Assembly: GCA_963698565.1 (NCBI GenBank)
Contig: CAVORH010000002.1
Coordinates: forward strand, 124,001-188,000
DNA length: 64,000 nt
Direction: 5' to 3'
Origin: Sva-07 sp963698565
GTDB lineage: Bacteria; Actinomycetota; Acidimicrobiia; Acidimicrobiales; Ilumatobacteraceae
The translations under genes and the position numbers were made by a program. The notes under the pieces were generated by a model. That model ran no database searches and had not been told where the DNA came from. It worked only from the letters and a program-made list of their open reading frames with translations. Positions 24,117-33,213 of this stretch are shown in pieces; positions within the stretch are counted from its first letter, which is position 1, and the number at the start of each line of letters is the position of its first letter.

Positions 24117-26473
24117 CCGACCGCATGGACATCGACATGGATGCACCGAGCGGCATGTTCAGCCCGGGCGGCGTCGACGCTTCCGCGTTGATGGCATCGA
24201 TCGCCGGGCTCGGTGATCTCGCCGGGAGACAGATCGACCACGACCGCCTGCTCGCCGCTGAGGGGGCTGGACACATCGTCCACGACCTTCCGTTGCGTGC
24301 AGATGGTCGGATGGTGGCGCTCGAATCACGGCCGTGGCGTCTCGACCCCATCCCGCTCGTGATCGACGGCGACGAGTTCGTCGAGCTCGCCGACGGAGCG
24401 ATCGCGAGGATGCGGATGCTCGAAGCGATCCTCGGCGACCTCCACGGCCCGCGAAGTCTGCTGACCGACGGCGTGGTCGATCCGATCGCGTTGTGGGGCA
24501 GTCCGAAGTACCGGCTTGCGGCGTTCGGCACCCGCCCGCACCGGCGCTGGATGACCAACTATGCCGTCGACGTCGTGCGGGATCTCGACGGACGCTGGCG
24601 GGTGGTGCGCGACATCACCGACGCGCCGGCCGGTGTCGGCTACGCGCTCCTCGGGCGCTCGGTGGCCGCTCGGGTGCATCGGGACATGATCTCGCGGCTG
24701 CCCGGGGGGCGAGCCCTCCGATCCCTCGACCCCTTCGCCGACCGTCTGCGTGACGGTCTCGCCGACGTGGCGGCCACGCGCAACCCCCGGATCGTGATGC
24801 TGTCCGGCGGTGTCGATCACGCGTCGTACGTCGAGCAGTCGTACCTGGCCACCCGATTGGGGCTGAACCTCGCCGAGGGCGCGGATCTCGTCGTGCGGCA
24901 GCGCCGCGTGTGGCTGCGATCGCTCTCGGGTCTCGAGCCCGTCGACGTCCTGTTCCGCCGCCTCGAGGACGATCGCTGCGACCCGATGGAGGTCAACGCC
25001 GAGGGCAGCGTCGGCGTGCCCGGGCTGCTGCTCGCGGCCCGATCCCGTCGGGTGGCGTTGGCGAACGCCCACGGCTGTGGCGTGCTCGAGGACCCGGCGC
25101 TCGGCGAGTACTGGGATGCGAGCGGCGCCTGGTTGACCGGTCGCGACTCCGACTATCAGGGGGTGTGGCCGTTGCCGTTCATGCCGGCAGCCGAGCGGGC
25201 AGCGACCTCGTGGACGACGTATCCGAGCTACGACGGCCGCGAACTCGTCCAACGCGCCGTCACGTTGCGGCTGCATCTCGTCGCGAGCGACAAGGGCATC
25301 GACGTGTTGCAGGGGGGGAGCGCTCGCGTGTTGGCCCCCGGCGACGATCCGATGTCGCCGACCCTGGCGACCGCGAAGGACGTGTGGGTGGTCGGCGGGA
25401 CCGTCGCGCCACCGGCGGTCCGGCGTCGCGACCCGCTGCCCCAGGTCGACCTGATCACCTCGGTTCCCACCCGGGCGGCCGAGGCCCTGTACTGGGCCGG
25501 GCGGGCGATGGAGCGGGCCGAAATCGTCGCCCGATCGATGGAGGTCGTCCTCGACCGGACCAGTGGGCTCGTCGACGCCGAGGTCGCGGAGCCATGGGTG
25601 GTCAACGGCCTCGACATGCTCGCGGCGGTGGCCGGTGTCTCGGGTCGCGTCGATGCGACAACGGCCGACCGGGCTGGTGCGACGTTCGCGCTCGCCGTCG
25701 AGGCGCTGGCCAACCAGCTCGGGTCGTTCCTCGCCGAGGCCGCATCGGTGCGCGAGTTCTTCTCCGTCACCGCCGGTCGGATGCTGTCGCGGCTCGCCGA
25801 GTCGCGCGCGCAGCTCCGATGGTTGATCCCGACGGACGGAACCGCCACGTCGGTCGTCGACATCGCCCGGATCGACGGCCGTCACCTCGAGGCGATCCTG
25901 ATCGATCTCGCCTCGCTGGTCGGCCTCTGGAACGAGAGCGTGCTCCACGGCCCGGCGTGGCGATTCGGCGAGGTCGGCCGGCGTCTCGAGCGTGCGTTCG
26001 GTGTGATCGACGGGGTCCGTGGTGCATTCGGACTGGGCGACGCATCGGCTGTCACGGAGTGGACCGGTTCGATGATCGCGTCCGATGACCATCGCCTCGA
26101 TTTCCAGCGCCAGCGGGTGATCGAGATCGTGCTGGCCTCCAACGAGAGCCTCGTTGCCTATCGGCGGCGTCACCGCAGCGACGTCGAGTTCGAGCGAGCA
26201 CTGCACCTCGTCGTCGCTGACGTGCACAATCCGCGGTCGGCTGCCTCAGCGATCGCCACCGTTCGCCATCAGGCCGAGCGCCTCGAGTGGACCCTGGGTG
26301 TCGAAACCGCAGACGGCGTGCTCACCGCGCTCGACGAGGCGTCGTTCGGGTCGATCGACACCGTCGTCGCCGCGCTCGACGAGGTCTTCGGTGCCTGCGA
26401 CCTGCTCGCCCGCGACGTCGTCGGCTCGTACCTCGCTGCCCCGGTCGATCCTCGCATGATGGGACGGAGCTGA
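24113..26473 (+). CDS. Fused circularly permuted ATP-grasp (type 2) and alpha-E protein
   Basis: 786 residues. Residues ~1-465 are a second circularly permuted ATP-grasp (IPLVIDGDEFVELADG, VRDITDAPAGVGYALLGR, YVEQSYLATRLGLNLAEGAD, VDVLFRRLEDDRCDP). Residues ~470-786 are a second alpha-E domain (ALYWAGRAMERAEIVARSME). The two halves thus repeat, as one chain, the separate pair of genes just upstream. The first half ends with a linker of Pro/Arg (APPAVRRRDPLPQ). The GTG start overlaps the previous stop. The duplication suggests two ligase modules acting in sequence or as a heteromer. ATG 24125 is an alternative start. Confidence 0.88.
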   Translation: MTDRMDIDMDAPSGMFSPGGVDASALMASIAGLGDLAGRQIDHDRLLAAEGAGHIVHDLPLRADGRMVALESRPWRLDPIPLVIDGDEFVELADGAIARMRMLEAILGDLHGPRSLLTDGVVDPIALWGSPKYRLAAFGTRPHRRWMTNYAVDVVRDLDGRWRVVRDITDAPAGVGYALLGRSVAARVHRDMISRLPGGRALRSLDPFADRLRDGLADVAATRNPRIVMLSGGVDHASYVEQSYLATRLGLNLAEGADLVVRQRRVWLRSLSGLEPVDVLFRRLEDDRCDPMEVNAEGSVGVPGLLLAARSRRVALANAHGCGVLEDPALGEYWDASGAWLTGRDSDYQGVWPLPFMPAAERAATSWTTYPSYDGRELVQRAVTLRLHLVASDKGIDVLQGGSARVLAPGDDPMSPTLATAKDVWVVGGTVAPPAVRRRDPLPQVDLITSVPTRAAEALYWAGRAMERAEIVARSMEVVLDRTSGLVDAEVAEPWVVNGLDMLAAVAGVSGRVDATTADRAGATFALAVEALANQLGSFLAEAASVREFFSVTAGRMLSRLAESRAQLRWLIPTDGTATSVVDIARIDGRHLEAILIDLASLVGLWNESVLHGPAWRFGEVGRRLERAFGVIDGVRGAFGLGDASAVTEWTGSMIASDDHRLDFQRQRVIEIVLASNESLVAYRRRHRSDVEFERALHLVVADVHNPRSAASAIATVRHQAERLEWTLGVETADGVLTALDEASFGSIDTVVAALDEVFGACDLLARDVVGSYLAAPVDPRMMGRS

Positions 26474-26474
26474 G

Positions 26475-27362
26475 ATGCCGGGCCAGCACTACCGCGTCGT
26501 CCACCTGACCGACTACTGGTACGGCGCGACGATGCTCGACGGATACAGCGTGGCGTGCGTGCTCGCTCGCCCGACGCCGTCGCAGCGGGTGCTGTCGTCG
26601 GTGGTCACCACCACACCCGAGGCCGACGAGTACGACGAGCGCGAGGACGTGTTCGGCAATCGGGTCGTCCAGTTCGGATTGCACGCTCCGCACGACGGCC
26701 TCACGGTGATGGCGATCACGGAAGCGGTGATCTGGGCGCAGGAGCTCCCCCGTGTCGACATGGCCTGGGAGCGTGTGGCGGCGACGGTTTCCGGGCTTCG
26801 CGGCCCGATGGCGCTCGATGTGGCGCCGTTCGCTGCGCCGTCACGCTTCGTCACCGTCGATCGCAACCGGCTGGCCCTGTTCGATCTCGTGTCGCAGTCG
26901 TTCCGGCCCGGCCGCCCGATCGTCGAAGCGACGGTCGCGTTCTGCACACAGATCTTCGAGACGTTCGCGTTCGATTCCTCCTTCACCGAGGTCAGCACCC
27001 CACTCGATGTCGTCCTGGCGAACCGGCGCGGTGTGTGCCAGGACTTCGCTCATCTCGCCGTCGGTTGTCTTCGCACGATCGGTCTCGCGGCCCGGTACGT
27101 CAGCGGCTACATCGAGACCGATCCGCCGCCGGGTGAGCCGAAGTCGATCGGCGCGGATGCGTCACATGCGTGGTGCTCGGTGTGGATTCCCGATCACGGT
27201 TGGCTCGATTTCGATCCGACGAACGGGATCGTGTCGCCGTCGCGGCACGTCACGATCGGTTGGGGCCGGGACTATGCCGATGTCGCACCGGTGCGCGGTG
27301 TCGTGGTCGGTCCGTCGTCGACTCAGTCGCTGTCGGTGTCGGTCGACGTCTCCCGGGTCTGA
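26475..27362 (+). CDS. Transglutaminase-like cysteine protease/peptidase
   Basis: 295 residues. The N-terminal domain HYRVVHLTDYWYG is the usual beta-rich transglutaminase N-terminus. The core carries the full triad: Cys in RGVCQDFAHL (about residue 189), His in DASHAWCSVWIP (about 231) and Asp in WLDFDPTN (about 245). Proteins of this branch (COG1305) accompany the ATP-grasp/alpha-E genes and are predicted to cleave or trim the ligated peptide. No signal peptide, so it is cytosolic. The ATG is 1 nt after the previous stop with GGAG upstream. It closes the four-gene operon. Confidence 0.9.
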   Translation: MPGQHYRVVHLTDYWYGATMLDGYSVACVLARPTPSQRVLSSVVTTTPEADEYDEREDVFGNRVVQFGLHAPHDGLTVMAITEAVIWAQELPRVDMAWERVAATVSGLRGPMALDVAPFAAPSRFVTVDRNRLALFDLVSQSFRPGRPIVEATVAFCTQIFETFAFDSSFTEVSTPLDVVLANRRGVCQDFAHLAVGCLRTIGLAARYVSGYIETDPPPGEPKSIGADASHAWCSVWIPDHGWLDFDPTNGIVSPSRHVTIGWGRDYADVAPVRGVVVGPSSTQSLSVSVDVSRV

Positions 27363-27446
27363 GCCGGAACACCCCAGGGTGTGACATCGGTCAGCGGCGG
27401 GAATGCGCTTGCGATTCGGAGTTGTTGTCAAGGCAGGATGAAGCCG

Positions 27447-28706
27447 ATGTCGCCGACGACGAACGCGCCCGAGGAACGCACCTCGTTGTTGACGCGCCCG
27501 TTCCTGATCGTCACCGGAACGGCGCTCGTGTTCTTCATCTACATCGGGATGCTGATCCCGATCGTGCCGTTGTTCATCGAAGGTCCGCTGCAGGCCGGCG
27601 AGTTCGGGATCGGCGTGACGGTGGCGGTGTTCGCGCTCGCGGCGATCTGTGCACGTCCGCTGCTCGGACGGCTCGCCGACCGCTACGGACGGCGCGTGCT
27701 CATGGTCGCGGGAGCCACGCTCGCCGGCATCAGTGGTATCGGGTCGAGCCAGATCACCGAGTTCTGGCAGTTGCTGCTGTTGCGCGGCCTCACCGGCATC
27801 GGTGAAGCGGCCGTCTTCGTCGGTGCCGCAACGTTGATCGCCGACATGTCGCCCCGGGCGCGACGCGCCGAGGGCGCCAGCTACTTCTCCGTTGCGGTGT
27901 TCGGTGGGATCGGGATGGGCCCGATCATCGGTGAGGCGCTGCTCGACGACACGAACTTCGAGCGCGCCTTCTTCATCGCCGGTCTGTTCGCGTTCGTGGC
28001 CGCCGGGCTCGCGCTGTTCGCTCCCGCCCGCGTCGAGACGACCGACGTCGTCGACGACTCGATCCCATCGGCGGCTCCCGCCACCGGTCGTCGTCGGCTG
28101 ATCCATCCGGCAGCGATCATGCCGGGCCTCGTCCTCGCCTCCGGCGTCGCCGCGTTCGCATCGTTCGGTGCGTTCGTGCCGGACTACTCGCGCACCGTCG
28201 GGATGGCCAGCTCCGGTGGGTTGTTCGCCGTGTACGCGCTCGTCTCGGTGCTCGTGCGCATCTTCGGTGCCACGTTGCCGGAGCGGCTCGGACCGCGGCG
28301 AGCGGTGACGATCGCGCTCGGCAACGTGTTGATCGGGCTCCTGATCCTCGCGTCGTTCCCGTCGATCCCGGCGCTGTGGATCGCCTCGGTGTTCGTCGGC
28401 ATCGGCATGGCGTTCAACTACCCGTCGCTGCTCGCCCTCACCGTGAACCGGGCGAGCGACAGCGATCGCGCCTGGGCGGTCAGCTCCTTCACGATGTTCT
28501 TCGAGGTCGGCTCCGTCGCCGGCGGGTTGCTGATCGGTGCGCTCGCGCAGATCGTCGGCAAGCAACTCGGCTTCCTCGGTGGCGTGATGTTCTGCGTGCT
28601 CGGTCTGTACCTGCTCCGGTTCCGGCTGGTTCCGGCCGGGTCGCCGGATGCCGGGCCGACGTACGTCCACACCGACGAGACGTTCGTTCCCGTCGCCGGC
28701 GACTGA
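27447..28706 (+). CDS. Major facilitator superfamily transporter
   Basis: 419 residues with about 12 hydrophobic segments. FEGPLQAGEFGIGVTV-like loop is followed by RPLLGRLADRYGRRVLMV, the MFS A-motif (G-x-L-A-D-R-x-G-R-R), and RGLTGIGEAAVFVGAA in helix 4/5. It resembles drug or metabolite efflux carriers of the actinobacterial type; substrate unknown. It may export the product of the preceding cassette, but it has its own leaderless-type promoter (CAGGAT 27434-27439, 7 nt before ATG 27447), so that link is only positional. ATG 27438 overlaps the -10 and was rejected. Confidence 0.85.
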   Translation: MSPTTNAPEERTSLLTRPFLIVTGTALVFFIYIGMLIPIVPLFIEGPLQAGEFGIGVTVAVFALAAICARPLLGRLADRYGRRVLMVAGATLAGISGIGSSQITEFWQLLLLRGLTGIGEAAVFVGAATLIADMSPRARRAEGASYFSVAVFGGIGMGPIIGEALLDDTNFERAFFIAGLFAFVAAGLALFAPARVETTDVVDDSIPSAAPATGRRRLIHPAAIMPGLVLASGVAAFASFGAFVPDYSRTVGMASSGGLFAVYALVSVLVRIFGATLPERLGPRRAVTIALGNVLIGLLILASFPSIPALWIASVFVGIGMAFNYPSLLALTVNRASDSDRAWAVSSFTMFFEVGSVAGGLLIGALAQIVGKQLGFLGGVMFCVLGLYLLRFRLVPAGSPDAGPTYVHTDETFVPVAGD

Positions 28707-28788
28707 CAGGTCGCGCTGCCGCGGAGGCACCGACGGCGGTGGCCGATTTCCGCCAGGATGGCGCGTCTTCGTCAGGCATGATGGACCG

Positions 28789-30264
28789 GTGCCTCCCCTC
28801 GACCACGACCACTGCTACCTCGTGGTGCAGAGCCGTGACCAGCGCTTCGACGGCTGGTTCGTCACCGCCGTGCGGACCACCGGCATCTACTGCCGACCGA
28901 GCTGCCCCGCGATCACGCCGAAGCGCACCAACGTCGACTTCTTCCCGACCGCTGCCGCCGCGCAGGTCAACGGGTTCCGGGCGTGCAAGCGGTGTCGACC
29001 CGATGCGTCTCCTGGCTCGCCCGAATGGAATGCCCGCCACGACGTCGTGGCGCGGGCGATGCGCCTCATCGCCGACGGCGTCGTCGAACGCGAGGGTGTC
29101 CCGGGGCTCGCTCGTCGTCTCGGATACAGCCAGCGCCATCTCAACCGGGTCCTGACCGACGAACTCGGCGCCGGGCCGCTCGCGATCGCACGCGCCCAGC
29201 GCGCCCACACCGCACGGGTGCTCGTGGAGACGACCTCGATGTCGTTCACCGAGATCGCGTTCGCCGCCGGTTTCGGCAGCATCCGTCAGTTCAACGACAC
29301 CGTGCGCGACGTGTTCGCCACGTCGCCGACGGCGCTGCGTGCCGCGCAGTCGGCGGGTGGTCCGGCAGGGGAGCCGACGACACCGGCCGTCGGTGTGACG
29401 TTGAGGCTCGCCGTCCGAGCACCCTTCGCCGCCGATGCTGCGATCGCGTTCGTCGGCGAGCGTGCCGTTCCCGGCGTCGAGTCGTGGGACGGCGAGACGT
29501 ACCGCCGGTCGCTCGCCCTGCCCGGCGGACCGGGTGTCGCGACCCTGCGTGCACACAGCGACCACGTCGATGCGCACCTCGAACTGGAGGCGTCGTCGGA
29601 TCTCGCGGCCGCAGTGCAGCGGATCCGCCGGCTGCTCGATCTCGACAGCGATCCGGAGGCGGTCGACGGCACGCTCGCTCGCGATCCGGCGATGGCGGCG
29701 CTCGTGCATCGCGTGCCCGGTCGGCGGGCACCGGCGAGCGTCGACCCCGTCGAAACCGCCGTGCGAGCCATGGTCGGTCAGCAGGTGTCGGTCGCCGGTG
29801 CGCGCACGGTGGCCGCCCGCATCGTCGAAGCTGCAGGAGCACCGCTGCCGGCTGGCGACCACGGGTTGACCCGCCTGTTCCCGACCCCCGAGGCCCTCGC
29901 TGCTGCCCCCGATGACGCGTTCTCGATGCCTGCATCACGACGTGACGCGATCCGTGGATTCGCCGCAGCCATCGCGGATGGCGAGGTGGAACTGCACGTC
30001 GGGGTCGATCCGGCGAGGGCCCATGAGCAGTTGCTCGCGCTCCGGGGCATCGGACCGTGGACGGCCGACTACGTGGTGATGCGTGGCCTCGGCCATCCGG
30101 ATGTGTTCCTCACGAACGACCTCGGGGTCCGCCACGCCCTCGACCGTCTCGGTCTCGATACCGAGCACGCCGCGGCTTGGGCTCCCTGGCGGTCCTACGC
30201 CGTTCATCACCTGTGGGCGAGCCTCGCCTCATCGATCCCCTCGATCACGAAAGCAGCACCATGA
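28789..30264 (+). CDS. alkA: AdaA-AlkA fusion: methylation-sensing regulator and 3-methyladenine DNA glycosylase
   Basis: 491 residues. Residues ~1-75 are an Ada N-terminal zinc domain with four Cys (GIYCRPSCPA and ACKRCRPD), which accepts methyl groups from DNA phosphates. Residues ~80-180 are an AraC-type helix-turn-helix (LARRLGYSQRHLNRVL, AFAAGFGSIRQFNDTV). Residues ~195-491 are AlkA: AlkA_N then HhH-GPD with LLALRGIGPWTADYVVMRGL and the catalytic Asp in FLTNDLGVR. The same fusion, followed by ogt, occurs in M. tuberculosis (Rv1317c-Rv1316c). GTG 28789 with CATGAT 6 nt upstream. The gene probably activates itself and ogt under alkylation stress. Confidence 0.92.
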   Translation: MPPLDHDHCYLVVQSRDQRFDGWFVTAVRTTGIYCRPSCPAITPKRTNVDFFPTAAAAQVNGFRACKRCRPDASPGSPEWNARHDVVARAMRLIADGVVEREGVPGLARRLGYSQRHLNRVLTDELGAGPLAIARAQRAHTARVLVETTSMSFTEIAFAAGFGSIRQFNDTVRDVFATSPTALRAAQSAGGPAGEPTTPAVGVTLRLAVRAPFAADAAIAFVGERAVPGVESWDGETYRRSLALPGGPGVATLRAHSDHVDAHLELEASSDLAAAVQRIRRLLDLDSDPEAVDGTLARDPAMAALVHRVPGRRAPASVDPVETAVRAMVGQQVSVAGARTVAARIVEAAGAPLPAGDHGLTRLFPTPEALAAAPDDAFSMPASRRDAIRGFAAAIADGEVELHVGVDPARAHEQLLALRGIGPWTADYVVMRGLGHPDVFLTNDLGVRHALDRLGLDTEHAAAWAPWRSYAVHHLWASLASSIPSITKAAP

Positions 30265-30773
30265 TCCCCGCACTCGTCTCCACCGTCGTCGACACACCGG
30301 TCGGCCCGCTCACGATCGTCGCCTCCGATGCAGGTGTCCGCGCCATCCTGTGGCCGGAGGACGATCCATCCCGCGTCCGGTTGTCGCCCACGACCGAACA
30401 GGCCGACCATCCGGTGCTCGCGTCGACAGCGCAGCAACTCGACGAGTACTTCGCCGGTGAACGGCGCGACTTCGACGTACCGCTCGACGCGGTCGGCACC
30501 GACTTCCAGCTGGCGGCGTGGTCGGCGCTGCGCACGATCGAGTTCGGTACCACCGTCAGCTACGGCGAGCAGGCAGCGCGCATGGGTGATCGGCGCAAGG
30601 CGAGAGCGGTCGGCGCGGCGAACGGTCGCAACCCGATCTCGATCGTCGTGCCCTGCCACCGCGTGGTCGGGTCGAACGGTGCGCTGACCGGGTTCGCCGG
30701 CGGCGTCGACACCAAGGCCTGGCTGCTCGACCACGAACGCCAGGTGCTCGCAGGTGTCACGCCGGGGGTCTGA
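30261..30773 (+). CDS. ogt: Methylated-DNA-protein cysteine methyltransferase
   Basis: 170 residues. The active-site motif ISIVVPCHRVVGSNGALTGF has the methyl-accepting Cys; YGEQAARMGDRRKARAVGAANGRNP is the preceding DNA-binding helix region. It repairs O6-methylguanine by irreversible self-alkylation. The ATG overlaps the alkA stop (ATGA), as in mycobacterial alkA-ogt. The last residues (GVTPGV) and the TGA stop are encoded inside a palindromic repeat, so the natural C-terminus has probably been replaced or extended by repeat insertion, without touching the fold. Confidence 0.93.
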   Translation: MIPALVSTVVDTPVGPLTIVASDAGVRAILWPEDDPSRVRLSPTTEQADHPVLASTAQQLDEYFAGERRDFDVPLDAVGTDFQLAAWSALRTIEFGTTVSYGEQAARMGDRRKARAVGAANGRNPISIVVPCHRVVGSNGALTGFAGGVDTKAWLLDHERQVLAGVTPGV

Positions 30774-30786
30774 CCCCTGGCGTCAC
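30756..30786. repeat. Stop-adjacent palindrome, copy D
   Basis: 31 bp: arm GTCACGCC, core GGGGTCTGACCCC, arm GGCGTCAC (one C-C mismatch in the stem). The core's TGA (30771-30773) is the ogt stop codon, and the repeat ends 1 nt before the stop of the convergent gene at 30788. Confidence 0.7.
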
Positions 30787-30787
30787 G

Positions 30788-31378
30788 TCAGCGGTTGCGG
30801 GCGGCGGCGGCCTGGGCCTTGCGGGCGCGCTCGGCTTCCTTCTTCGCGGCCTTCGCCTCGGCGCGCTTGGCCTTGATGGCGGCCTGCTCCTCGGCGGAGC
30901 GCTTCTGGGTGTCGATCAGCGGAGCGATCGTGATCTCCTCGGCCTTCGGCAGCGCGACGAGTTCGTCGGACTTCAGGAGGTCGCGGATGATCGCCGACGC
31001 CGGGGCTTCGCCCGCCACGGTCGAGGCGAGCATGATCTGGGTGATCGCCAGCCCGTGGCGCTCGACGAGACCGGGGAGCACCTCGCGGAGTTCGTCGGTC
31101 GACGGATTGTCGGCGTGGTCACCGAGCTGCTCGATGCAGTCGGCGAGACAGACGTCGGTGAGGACGGCGGCGATCGCCTCCATGCCGCCGTCGATCCGGC
31201 CGGCCTTGACCCCGGCGCGCACGCCCTCGGGCGAGATCGTGTCGATCACCGACTCGAGGCCCTCGCGGTGGTCGTCGTCGAGCGCCTCGATCGCGGTGGC
31301 GAGGTCGTCGTCGCTGGCGGCCTTGAACGAGCGGTCGAGCAGGCCGAGCGCCTGCATCCGGTTCTTCATCTGATTCAC
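30788..31378 (-). CDS. Hypothetical protein with basic Lys/Ala-rich C-terminal helix
   Basis: 196 residues, not recognised. The first ~130 residues are acidic and helical (ALDDDHREGLESVIDTI, ADNPSTDELREVLPGL), with two Cys close together (DVCLADCIEQ). The last ~55 residues form a charged coiled-coil-like tail (AEEQAAIKAKRAEAKAAKKE). No membrane segment or signal. GTG start with TAGCGT 8 nt upstream (leaderless), lying just inside the spacer after the GH13 gene, so it has its own promoter. The basic tail may bind nucleic acid; that is a guess. Confidence 0.6.
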   Translation of the reverse strand: MNQMKNRMQALGLLDRSFKAASDDDLATAIEALDDDHREGLESVIDTISPEGVRAGVKAGRIDGGMEAIAAVLTDVCLADCIEQLGDHADNPSTDELREVLPGLVERHGLAITQIMLASTVAGEAPASAIIRDLLKSDELVALPKAEEITIAPLIDTQKRSAEEQAAIKAKRAEAKAAKKEAERARKAQAAAARNR

Positions 31379-31389
31379 GTCGGACGACG

Positions 31390-33213
31390 CTATCGCCGGT
31401 CTGTTCCGGCGGGGTCGGCGAACGCGATCACGGCGGCGCCGGGTGTGCCGGAGAGGGTGATCGGCTGCCCGTCGCTCGACGGGAGGCCGAGGTCACGGCG
31501 CGACACCACGAGGTCGTCGCATGCGGCACGCACGAGGCGCACGACCACTGTCTCGCTGGGGTGTTCCCGCACGAACGTGACCGAGTCGGCGGTCGCATCG
31601 AGCCAGCGCATCGAGCCGAACCGGAGCGCCACGCTGCGACGGCGCAGCTCGACGAGCTCGCGGACACGTTCGAGGAACCCGGCGTCGTCGCCGCCGAGCC
31701 GGTCCCACGGGAACGGGACCCGCGCGGTGTCCATCGAGTCGCCCTCGACGCCCAGCTCCGAGCCGGCGAACAGCGTCGGCACCCCGGGCATCGTGAACAG
31801 CGCAGTGAGACCCACCAGGTGCAGGGTCGCGTCGCCGTCGACGACGGTGCGGAATCGAGCGGTGTCGTGGGAGTCGAGCATCGTCATCGACGCCTGGCGA
31901 GCAGACCAGGAGATGTTGGCGGCGAGTTCGCGCATCGACCGCACCAGGTCGTTGCCGTCGAGGTCGATCAGTTCCACGGCGGCCATCACCGAGCGCGGTT
32001 CGGGCCCCTTGAGCCAGCCCGACAGTGGCCGGGTGAACCACTGGTACGCCATCACGCCGTGCCACCCCGTGCCGTCGAGATCTCCAGCCGAGTCGTAGCA
32101 GTGTTCGGCGACCAGCCAGCGGTCGTCGCCGACATCGGCCATCGTGGTGCGCATCGTTCGCGCGACCTCGTGGTTGTCGTCGATCGCGCCGTGGCGCGCG
32201 GTCGTGTTCGCACAGTCGACGCGCCACCCGTCGAGCCCGAATGGCTCGTCGAGGTACCGGGCGGCGATCGAGTCGGGGCCGTCGTAGAACCGGGCACGCA
32301 GGTTCGCGTCCCGGTGGTCGAGCTTCGGCAGCGAGGCCACGCCGTGCCAGGCGACGTACCCGTACGGCTCGGCGTCGTCGAAGAAGTAGTAGCCACGTTC
32401 GGCGGCGTTCGGGTCGTCGCGGGCCGTGGTGAACCAGTCGTGGTGATCGCCCGTGTGGTTGAGCGTGATGTCGCCGATGACCCGGATGCCGCGCCGGTGG
32501 GCGGCCGCCACCAGTGAGATCAACGAGTCGTCACCGCCGAGCGCCGGATCGACGTGGTCGAACGTCGACGCGTCGTAACGGTGCATCGATCCGGCGGGAA
32601 AGAACGGCGTCAGGTAGATCAGGGTGATGCCGAGCGATTCGAGATGGTCGAGGTGCTGTTCGATGCCGTGGAGGTCGCCGCCGAACCACTGGCGCGCACG
32701 GATGCCTTTCACGTTGCGGATCGGATCGGTCCACCGTTGAGCGATCGCCCAGTCCGGCTCCGGTCGATCGGCGCCCGAGTCGGCGAAGCGGTCGATGAAG
32801 ATCTGGTAGCCGACGGTGTCGCCGAGCCAGGTCGGCGGGGGAGTGGCTGTCGAGATGCGAAAGTCGGCGTCGTCGGTGACGTCGCGGTGGAACACGCCGG
32901 CCCCGTTCAGCCAGCACCTCCCGAGCGCGCCGCCGTCGAGGAGAAAGCGGTAGTTCGTGACCGGCATCGTGAGCGGAACGTGGACGTCCCACCAGCTCGC
33001 ACCGCTGTCGCGGGACGCGATCGCTGCCTCGGCGATCGCGGGTTCCGCATCGGGGGTCGTGCGGAGCCGCACTCGTGTGGTGCCGCAGGCGTCGGGGACC
33101 CGGATGCTCGCCGTGAGCGTCGCCCCGACCCGGCGCGGTCCGGCGGAGAGGTAGCGGGGGGAGCCGTCGTGGTGTGGTTCGTCGGCGAGCCGCCACCCGG
33201 ACGGGCGGGTCAT
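31390..33213 (-). CDS. GH13 alpha-glucan hydrolase (cyclomaltodextrinase/neopullulanase-like)
   Basis: 607 residues. An N-terminal starch-binding/early-set domain (~1-125) precedes the GH13 barrel. The four conserved regions are GDITLNHTGDHH (~245), GWRVDCAN with the nucleophile Asp (~331), VAEHCYD with the acid Glu (~367) and DSHDTARF with the third Asp (~447). No signal peptide, so it works in the cytosol on imported maltodextrins or cyclodextrins. ATG overlaps the malG stop (ATGA), making it the last gene of the malEFG operon, which supports a maltodextrin substrate. Confidence 0.88.
   Translation of the reverse strand: MTRPSGWRLADEPHHDGSPRYLSAGPRRVGATLTASIRVPDACGTTRVRLRTTPDAEPAIAEAAIASRDSGASWWDVHVPLTMPVTNYRFLLDGGALGRCWLNGAGVFHRDVTDDADFRISTATPPPTWLGDTVGYQIFIDRFADSGADRPEPDWAIAQRWTDPIRNVKGIRARQWFGGDLHGIEQHLDHLESLGITLIYLTPFFPAGSMHRYDASTFDHVDPALGGDDSLISLVAAAHRRGIRVIGDITLNHTGDHHDWFTTARDDPNAAERGYYFFDDAEPYGYVAWHGVASLPKLDHRDANLRARFYDGPDSIAARYLDEPFGLDGWRVDCANTTARHGAIDDNHEVARTMRTTMADVGDDRWLVAEHCYDSAGDLDGTGWHGVMAYQWFTRPLSGWLKGPEPRSVMAAVELIDLDGNDLVRSMRELAANISWSARQASMTMLDSHDTARFRTVVDGDATLHLVGLTALFTMPGVPTLFAGSELGVEGDSMDTARVPFPWDRLGGDDAGFLERVRELVELRRRSVALRFGSMRWLDATADSVTFVREHPSETVVVRLVRAACDDLVVSRRDLGLPSSDGQPITLSGTPGAAVIAFADPAGTDRR

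Noticed and set aside
21727..27362. Secondary-metabolite (NRPS/lanthipeptide/microviridin) cluster
   Set aside because: The ATP-grasps are the circularly permuted housekeeping-type family, and no precursor peptide or tailoring genes were found.
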